From assembly GCA_947169385.1 (NCBI GenBank), contig CAMVPR010000003.1, positions 1 to 64,000 of the forward strand: a DNA stretch of 64,000 bases, read 5' to 3'. The stretch is from an uncultured Lachnospiraceae bacterium. GTDB lineage: Bacteria; Bacillota; Clostridia; Lachnospirales; Lachnospiraceae. Positions 59,684 to 64,000 of this stretch are shown piece after piece. The notes under the pieces were generated by a model that saw nothing but the letters and a program-made list of their open reading frames with translations, did no database searches and was not told where the DNA came from. Position 1 is the stretch's first letter. Each line of letters starts with the position of its first letter. The translations under genes were made by a program, and so were the position numbers.

Positions 59684-59932
59684 GTGAGATATTCATACAA
59701 GACTAAAGGAACGTGTTCAACACAGATAGATTTTGATATTGAAGATAATATCGTGACAAATGTAGCATTTACAAGGGGATGTAATGGTAATCTTCAGGCG
59801 GTTTCACGCTTGGTAGATGGCAAGACGGTTGATGAGATTGAGTCTTTGCTTGGTGGAATCAACTGTAACGGTAAAGGCACTTCATGTGGGGATCAGTTAG
59901 CTAAGGCGGTTAGAGAGGCAGCGAACAACTAG
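59684..59932 (+). CDS. TSCPD domain protein (TIGR03905-like)
   Basis: An 82-residue protein with GTG start behind AGAGAGG. FTRGCNGNLQAVSRLVDGKT and NGKGTSCGDQLAKAV match the small TSCPD family related to the C-terminal domain of vitamin B12-dependent ribonucleotide reductases. The conserved Cys residues suggest metal or nucleotide binding. The family has no settled function. It follows the nuclease gene by 15 bases. Confidence 0.82.
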   Translation: MRYSYKTKGTCSTQIDFDIEDNIVTNVAFTRGCNGNLQAVSRLVDGKTVDEIESLLGGINCNGKGTSCGDQLAKAVREAANN

Positions 59933-59954
59933 TTTTGATGGAAGAGGTGCGGCT

Positions 59955-61397
59955 ATGAAGATGTCATTGCCATTGTATGACGATATAGTTAACATTTCGC
60001 AGGATTGTTTATTTTGGAAAGACAAGGAGAGGAGGTTCGTAGGTGTGAATCAGGCTTTCCTTGATTTTTATGGATTTGAGTCTGCGGATGTTTTGATAGG
60101 TAAGACAGATGAAGATATGGGATGGCATTCTGATCCGGAGCCTTTTAAACAGGACGAACTTAGGGTTTTATCCGGCGAGGCGACATATAAGGTTCAAGGC
60201 AAATGCATAATAAGAGGTGAAGAACGAGATATCATTGCATCTAAGAAGCCACTCTACTGGAACGGCGAGATAGTTGGCCTTGTAGGCAGCTTTATGGATA
60301 TAACCGACGTTTTGAGAAGAAGGGACACTAATAATCAGAACAAGAATGTTTACACGGTAGATTCTCTTAGGAAGTATTCATATTTTGACAAGGTTCTTGA
60401 TGAAGAGAATATAGCTAATGTCGTTGATCCGCTTACGGGTGCTATTTCAAGAGAGTATATTATCGGTTTCGCGCAGTCTTTGGTGTTTAATAACACTCCG
60501 TTTACATTTGTCATATTTGACCTTGATAATTTCAAGAATATTAATGATGGATACGGACATTACGCGGGTGATTACATACTTACGCAAGTGGTCAAGGATG
60601 TTGCGGAATATGTCAAAGGACGTGGAATCGTAGGCAGATTCGGAGGAGACGAACTCTTAATCATCAACCTCAAAGACACTGATATGCCGTCTAAGAAGGC
60701 GTTTTTTGATGGCATATATGCCCGTGGTGATATATTAAGAAGAAATATTGAGGTTGACGATCAGGATATCTTTGTTACTGCAACTTTAGGTTGCGCAACA
60801 TATCCTAATGATGCTGCTAACTATGAGGATTTATTTACCAAGGCAGATAAGACCTTGTATATCGGTAAGACTAAGGGGCGCAATTGCTATACCATCTATG
60901 ATGACGAGAGTCATAAGGATGTTGATATGACCAAGATTACCAAGCAGGGTATATTTGAGAGCATGAATATTATGTCTGAGATTTTTGAGAGTGAAGTCGA
61001 TCTTCGAGACAAGCTTAAGATGGCGCTTCCTTTCCTTAAGAGTGAGTTGAGAATCTCAGATTTATACTATGTTGACATTAAAGGGGAGGTTATCTCTATC
61101 AATGATAACTCCTATGTTGCAAATGTTGGGGATGTCAGCACAGTCATAGAAGGTGACATTTTCTTTGATAATGATATCGAAGGTATTAAGGATAGTAATC
61201 CTAGTTTTTATAATTTTTTAATTTCAAGGAATATAGAGGCTGTTATGATTGCCAAGGTTGCTATAGGCAAGGAGACATACGGATATATGATGTGTGCTGA
61301 ACCGGATACTAAGCGTATCTGGCAAGACAGCGAGTGTGGAATTCTGTATTTTCTTGCTAAACAGCTTGCTGTTGGAATTAAATATGAGAAAAGGTAG
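59955..61397 (+). CDS. PAS-GGDEF diguanylate cyclase
   Basis: A 480-residue soluble protein. A PAS domain covers about residues 5-115 (YDDIVNISQDCLFWKDKERR, LVGSFMDITDV). The GGDEF domain spans about 150-310 (DPLTGAISREYIIGFAQSLV, FVIFDLDNFKNINDGYGHYA, VGRFGGDELLIINLKD). The signature reads GGDEL instead of GGDEF, which may still be active because the two Gly, Asp and Glu are kept. The C-terminal 165 residues look like a GAF-type sensory domain. It should make cyclic di-GMP; the next gene encodes a likely phosphodiesterase. Confidence 0.85.
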   Translation: MKMSLPLYDDIVNISQDCLFWKDKERRFVGVNQAFLDFYGFESADVLIGKTDEDMGWHSDPEPFKQDELRVLSGEATYKVQGKCIIRGEERDIIASKKPLYWNGEIVGLVGSFMDITDVLRRRDTNNQNKNVYTVDSLRKYSYFDKVLDEENIANVVDPLTGAISREYIIGFAQSLVFNNTPFTFVIFDLDNFKNINDGYGHYAGDYILTQVVKDVAEYVKGRGIVGRFGGDELLIINLKDTDMPSKKAFFDGIYARGDILRRNIEVDDQDIFVTATLGCATYPNDAANYEDLFTKADKTLYIGKTKGRNCYTIYDDESHKDVDMTKITKQGIFESMNIMSEIFESEVDLRDKLKMALPFLKSELRISDLYYVDIKGEVISINDNSYVANVGDVSTVIEGDIFFDNDIEGIKDSNPSFYNFLISRNIEAVMIAKVAIGKETYGYMMCAEPDTKRIWQDSECGILYFLAKQLAVGIKYEKR

Positions 61398-61400
61398 AAT

Positions 61401-61427
61401 AGGCGGGGCCATATAGGTCCCGCCTTG
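61401..61427 (+). terminator. Hairpin between the two c-di-GMP genes
   Basis: AGGCGGGGCC-ATAT-AGGTCCCGCCT, followed by a T-poor stretch. It is a probable weak terminator. Confidence 0.55.
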
Positions 61428-61463
61428 AAATAGATTTATTTCTCTTGGTAGGAGGTAAATAAA

Positions 61464-63590
61464 ATGGGATATAGTTTTTATGGTTGGGAAGTGGCTAATG
61501 TTAAGGCTAAGAGTACCGAGTATAAGGATATAGAGACACCTATTGATCTGTATGATGCTCTTCTTAATATTTGGTGTGAATACTCTTGTGCTCCTAGACT
61601 CAGGAGCGAGTGGAGCAGCAATAATCCGACGCTTGGACAGTGCTCAATCACTGCGTTTTTGGTGCAGGATATTTTTGGTGGAGAAGTATATGGAATTCTT
61701 CGCCCGGGCGGTAATTATCACTGTTATAACGTTGTGGATGGAGTGACATTTGACCTTACCAGTGAGCAATTCGGTGATGAAGTTCTTTCTTATGAAGATA
61801 ATCCGATACAAGAGAGAGCGGTTCATTTTGCCAAAGAAGAGAAGAAACAGAGATATGATTTCTTATGTATGGCACTTAAGAAATACCTTGAAGGACATAT
61901 TCCAAGTGGTTTGCCGGGAGGCTTCTTCGTGTATGAGGAAGGCTTTAATGAGGAGATTTATTACGCGGACAAGAACGTTATTAATCTCTATGGATGTACA
62001 AGTTTGGATGAATTTAGAGAGTTTACCAACAATACTTTTGAGGGTATGGTTCATCCTGATGATTACAATAAGATTCAGAATCAGATTCAGGCACAGACTT
62101 TGTTTGGCGAGCTCAGACATGATTATGTAAGATACAGGATTAAGACCAAACAAGGCGAGATTAAGTATGTTGAGGACTTTGGACATTTGCTTCACGGAGC
62201 TAACGGCAAGAGTTATTACTATGTCTTTATAGTAGACGTTGACAGAAATGAATTCTTTAATCACAACAGGAATTCATATGCAGAGGCTGAGGTGTTGTCT
62301 GCCAATCATGAGACGGATTCTCTTACGGGACTTTTTAATATGTCATTTTTCTATCATACTGTGACATTGAAGCTTTCGTCTCCTGAGGGAAGGAGAGGAG
62401 AGACGTCGATTATCCATTTCGACATTCCTAATTTTAAACTCTTTAACGAGAGATACGGTTTTAAAATGGGTGACGAGTTGCTGTGTGATCTTGCTAAGGT
62501 GATTAAGAGAGAGTTCCCGAGAGAGATACTATCTAGGTTCTCGGATGACCATTTTGTTGTCTGCTCATCCAAGTCAAAAGAATCTATTATGGAGAGCATT
62601 TCCGCTGTTTATCAATCGATACTTCATTCTGAGGAGACAGCGAAACGAGTTAGAATTAAGGCCGGAATATACTATATGGAAGGTAACAAGATGGAGATCG
62701 GTCTTGCCTGCGATCATGCGAGACTTGCTTGTGACAGTATAAAGGGGCGACATGACATTTTCTATTGTGTCTATGATGATATGCTTAGGGAGAATTTAAG
62801 AAGACAGCAATACGTTATAGATCACATTGATGAAGCCATAGAGAATAATTACATTAAGGTTTATTACCAGCCCGTTATAAGATCGTCGACCGGCAAAATA
62901 TGTGGATATGAGGCGTTGGTTAGATGGGTTGATACTAATTTCGGTATGCTTTCTCCTGCTGATTTTATAGAGACCCTTGAGCAGTTTCATATGATACATA
63001 AGCTTGACATTTACGTTGTTGAGCAGGTGTGTAAGGATTACAACCGCATTATTGAGAGTGGTGATCCGGTTGTTCCCGTGTCGATTAACCTTTCTAGACT
63101 TGATTTCGAGTTGTGTGACATATTTGGTGTTCTTGAAGAAATAAGAGCTAAGTATAATATGCCTCGAAATATGCTTGATATTGAGATTACAGAGAGTGCG
63201 CTTAATGAGAATTTTGGGCATATCAAGGATGAGTGCAAGAAGATGCACGATTTAGGATATAGCATTTGGCTTGATGATTTTGGAAGCGGATACTCATCAC
63301 TTAATAATTTGGTTGAGTATTCATTTGACGTACTAAAACTAGATATGGTATTCTTACGAAGTTATGATAAGAACCCTAAGACATCAACTCTGATGAACTT
63401 TATCATAGAAGCCGGTAAGGCGATAGGAATCTCGCCTCTCTGCGAGGGCGTTGAGACCGAGGAACATTATAGGTTCCTTAAAGAAGCCGGTTGTGATAGG
63501 GTGCAAGGGTACTTCTTTGGAAAGCCTATGCCGATGGAAGAGACTAAAGCATTTACCAGGGCTAAGGGCATGGAATGGGAAGAGATGTAA
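61464..63590 (+). CDS. YunG-PAS-GGDEF(degenerate)-EAL protein, cyclic di-GMP phosphodiesterase
   Basis: A 708-residue multidomain protein. Residues 1-135 resemble YunG-type proteins (SNNPTLGQCSITAFLVQDIF, GNYHCYNVVDG, FDLTSEQF). A PAS domain (150-265) follows. The GGDEF domain is degenerate, with SDDHF in place of GGDEF, so cyclase activity is unlikely. The EAL domain is complete: YEALVRWV, VSINLSR, LDIEITESAL, WLDDFGSGYSSLN, LKLDMVF, CEGVETEEH and RVQGYFFGKPMP. It should hydrolyse cyclic di-GMP under control of the N-terminal domains. GGAGGTAAA precedes the ATG. Confidence 0.87.
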   Translation: MGYSFYGWEVANVKAKSTEYKDIETPIDLYDALLNIWCEYSCAPRLRSEWSSNNPTLGQCSITAFLVQDIFGGEVYGILRPGGNYHCYNVVDGVTFDLTSEQFGDEVLSYEDNPIQERAVHFAKEEKKQRYDFLCMALKKYLEGHIPSGLPGGFFVYEEGFNEEIYYADKNVINLYGCTSLDEFREFTNNTFEGMVHPDDYNKIQNQIQAQTLFGELRHDYVRYRIKTKQGEIKYVEDFGHLLHGANGKSYYYVFIVDVDRNEFFNHNRNSYAEAEVLSANHETDSLTGLFNMSFFYHTVTLKLSSPEGRRGETSIIHFDIPNFKLFNERYGFKMGDELLCDLAKVIKREFPREILSRFSDDHFVVCSSKSKESIMESISAVYQSILHSEETAKRVRIKAGIYYMEGNKMEIGLACDHARLACDSIKGRHDIFYCVYDDMLRENLRRQQYVIDHIDEAIENNYIKVYYQPVIRSSTGKICGYEALVRWVDTNFGMLSPADFIETLEQFHMIHKLDIYVVEQVCKDYNRIIESGDPVVPVSINLSRLDFELCDIFGVLEEIRAKYNMPRNMLDIEITESALNENFGHIKDECKKMHDLGYSIWLDDFGSGYSSLNNLVEYSFDVLKLDMVFLRSYDKNPKTSTLMNFIIEAGKAIGISPLCEGVETEEHYRFLKEAGCDRVQGYFFGKPMPMEETKAFTRAKGMEWEEM

Positions 63591-63611
63591 GGTGTTTGAA
63601 AGGAGATAATG

Positions 63612-64000
63612 ATGAAATTTCTTTATTTGTTACTTGTTTTTGTTCCTGTATCCATTATAGGACATTTTGCGGGATTTAGTGAGACTATGATGTTTATATT
63701 CTCAGCTCTTTCTATTATACCGCTTGCCGGACTTATGGGAACGGCAACCGAGGGTGTTGCTCATTATGCAGGCAACAGAGTCGGTGGTTTTTTGAATGCA
63801 ACTTTCGGAAATGCTACTGAGTTGATTATTGGCATTATCGGTCTTAAGGCGGGACTCTTTGAAGTTGTTAAGTCGTCAATCGCAGGATCTGTTATCGGTA
63901 ATATTCTGCTTGTGCTTGGACTTAGTATGTTGTGTGGTGGAATAAAGTTTAAGACGCAGACATTTAACAAAGCTGCCGTTCAGGTTACATCAAGTATGTT
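63612..64000 (+). CDS. cax: Calcium/proton exchanger (CaCA family), 5' part
   Basis: The frame runs past the window end, giving the first 129 residues. AGLMGTATEGVAHYAGNRVG and GGFLNATFGNATELIIGIIG carry the N-terminal alpha repeat (GNATE) of the CAX Ca2+/H+ antiporter family, and VIGNILLVLGLSMLCGG follows. Two ATG codons are adjacent; 63612 has the better spacing behind AAAGGAGA. It should export Ca2+ in exchange for protons. The track lists only a minus-strand shadow here. Confidence 0.9.
   Translation, partial: MKFLYLLLVFVPVSIIGHFAGFSETMMFIFSALSIIPLAGLMGTATEGVAHYAGNRVGGFLNATFGNATELIIGIIGLKAGLFEVVKSSIAGSVIGNILLVLGLSMLCGGIKFKTQTFNKAAVQVTSSM

Overview
The window looks like a chromosome segment of a low-GC, anaerobic Firmicute, most probably a Lachnospiraceae relative of Butyrivibrio, Pseudobutyrivibrio or Lachnospira. 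This is inferred from several features: a Mini-III RNase / rlmB / sigH cluster, a CIRCE-controlled groESL operon, an NfnAB transhydrogenase, a six-subunit Ech-type [NiFe] hydrogenase, and secreted proteins with lachnospiral lysine-rich beta modules and BspA-type leucine-rich repeats. No rRNA, CRISPR array, integrase or complete insertion sequence was seen. One tRNA (Thr-GGT) is present.

Layout: 1-6.3 kb holds housekeeping genes (mrnC end, rlmB, sigH, tRNA-Thr, a SleB-like hydrolase, glnS, a DUF2225 protein, a permuted papain-like hydrolase). 6.3-9.1 kb holds a DUF6062 protein and groES-groEL. 9.1-9.8 kb is an unusual repeat-built intergenic block. 9.8-16 kb holds a secreted FnIII protein, maf, nfnAB, a DUF6106 protein, hypA and a DnaQ/TerB-like protein. 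16.1-21.2 kb is an ABC exporter plus two-component system resembling linearmycin-type LnrLMN-JK. 21.3-22.6 kb is a secreted FnIII-CHAP-like protein. 22.9-29.5 kb is echABCDEF, split between echB and echC by a two-gene DUF3990 cassette flanked by direct repeats. 29.6-39.8 kb holds a lipoprotein, an LRR protein, a DUF4176 plus large glycine-rich protein pair, hypF, a YgjP-type metallopeptidase, an LRR protein and an alanine/sodium symporter. 39.8-45.4 kb is accessory DNA: a WYL regulator, a HipA-like kinase, a HIRAN protein, very small ORFs, GNAT and TfoX proteins. 45.6-57.2 kb is a type I restriction-modification island (hsdM, DUF1016 nuclease, hsdS, hsdR) with three extra genes between hsdS and hsdR: a large HEPN-motif protein, a double zinc-ribbon protein and a frameshifted TIR protein. 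A probable unannotated small RNA lies just before the island. 57.3-64 kb holds a membrane microprotein, a GTPase, a secreted nuclease, a TSCPD protein, two cyclic-di-GMP proteins and the start of a Ca2+/H+ antiporter.

How the genes work together: NfnAB and Ech both exchange electrons with ferredoxin, and HypA and HypF mature the nickel site of Ech, so much of the backbone serves ferredoxin-based energy conservation. The intergenic spaces carry at least four families of short palindromic repeats. In three places such elements reach the 3' end of a gene, and two of these supply the last codons. The best candidates for something undescribed are the HEPN / Zn-ribbon / TIR module in the hsd operon, the minus-strand RNA at 45649-45741, the DUF3990 cassette inside ech, and three matching palindromic promoter elements around the WYL regulator.

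No database search was possible. Product names rest on recognised motifs and remembered family features.
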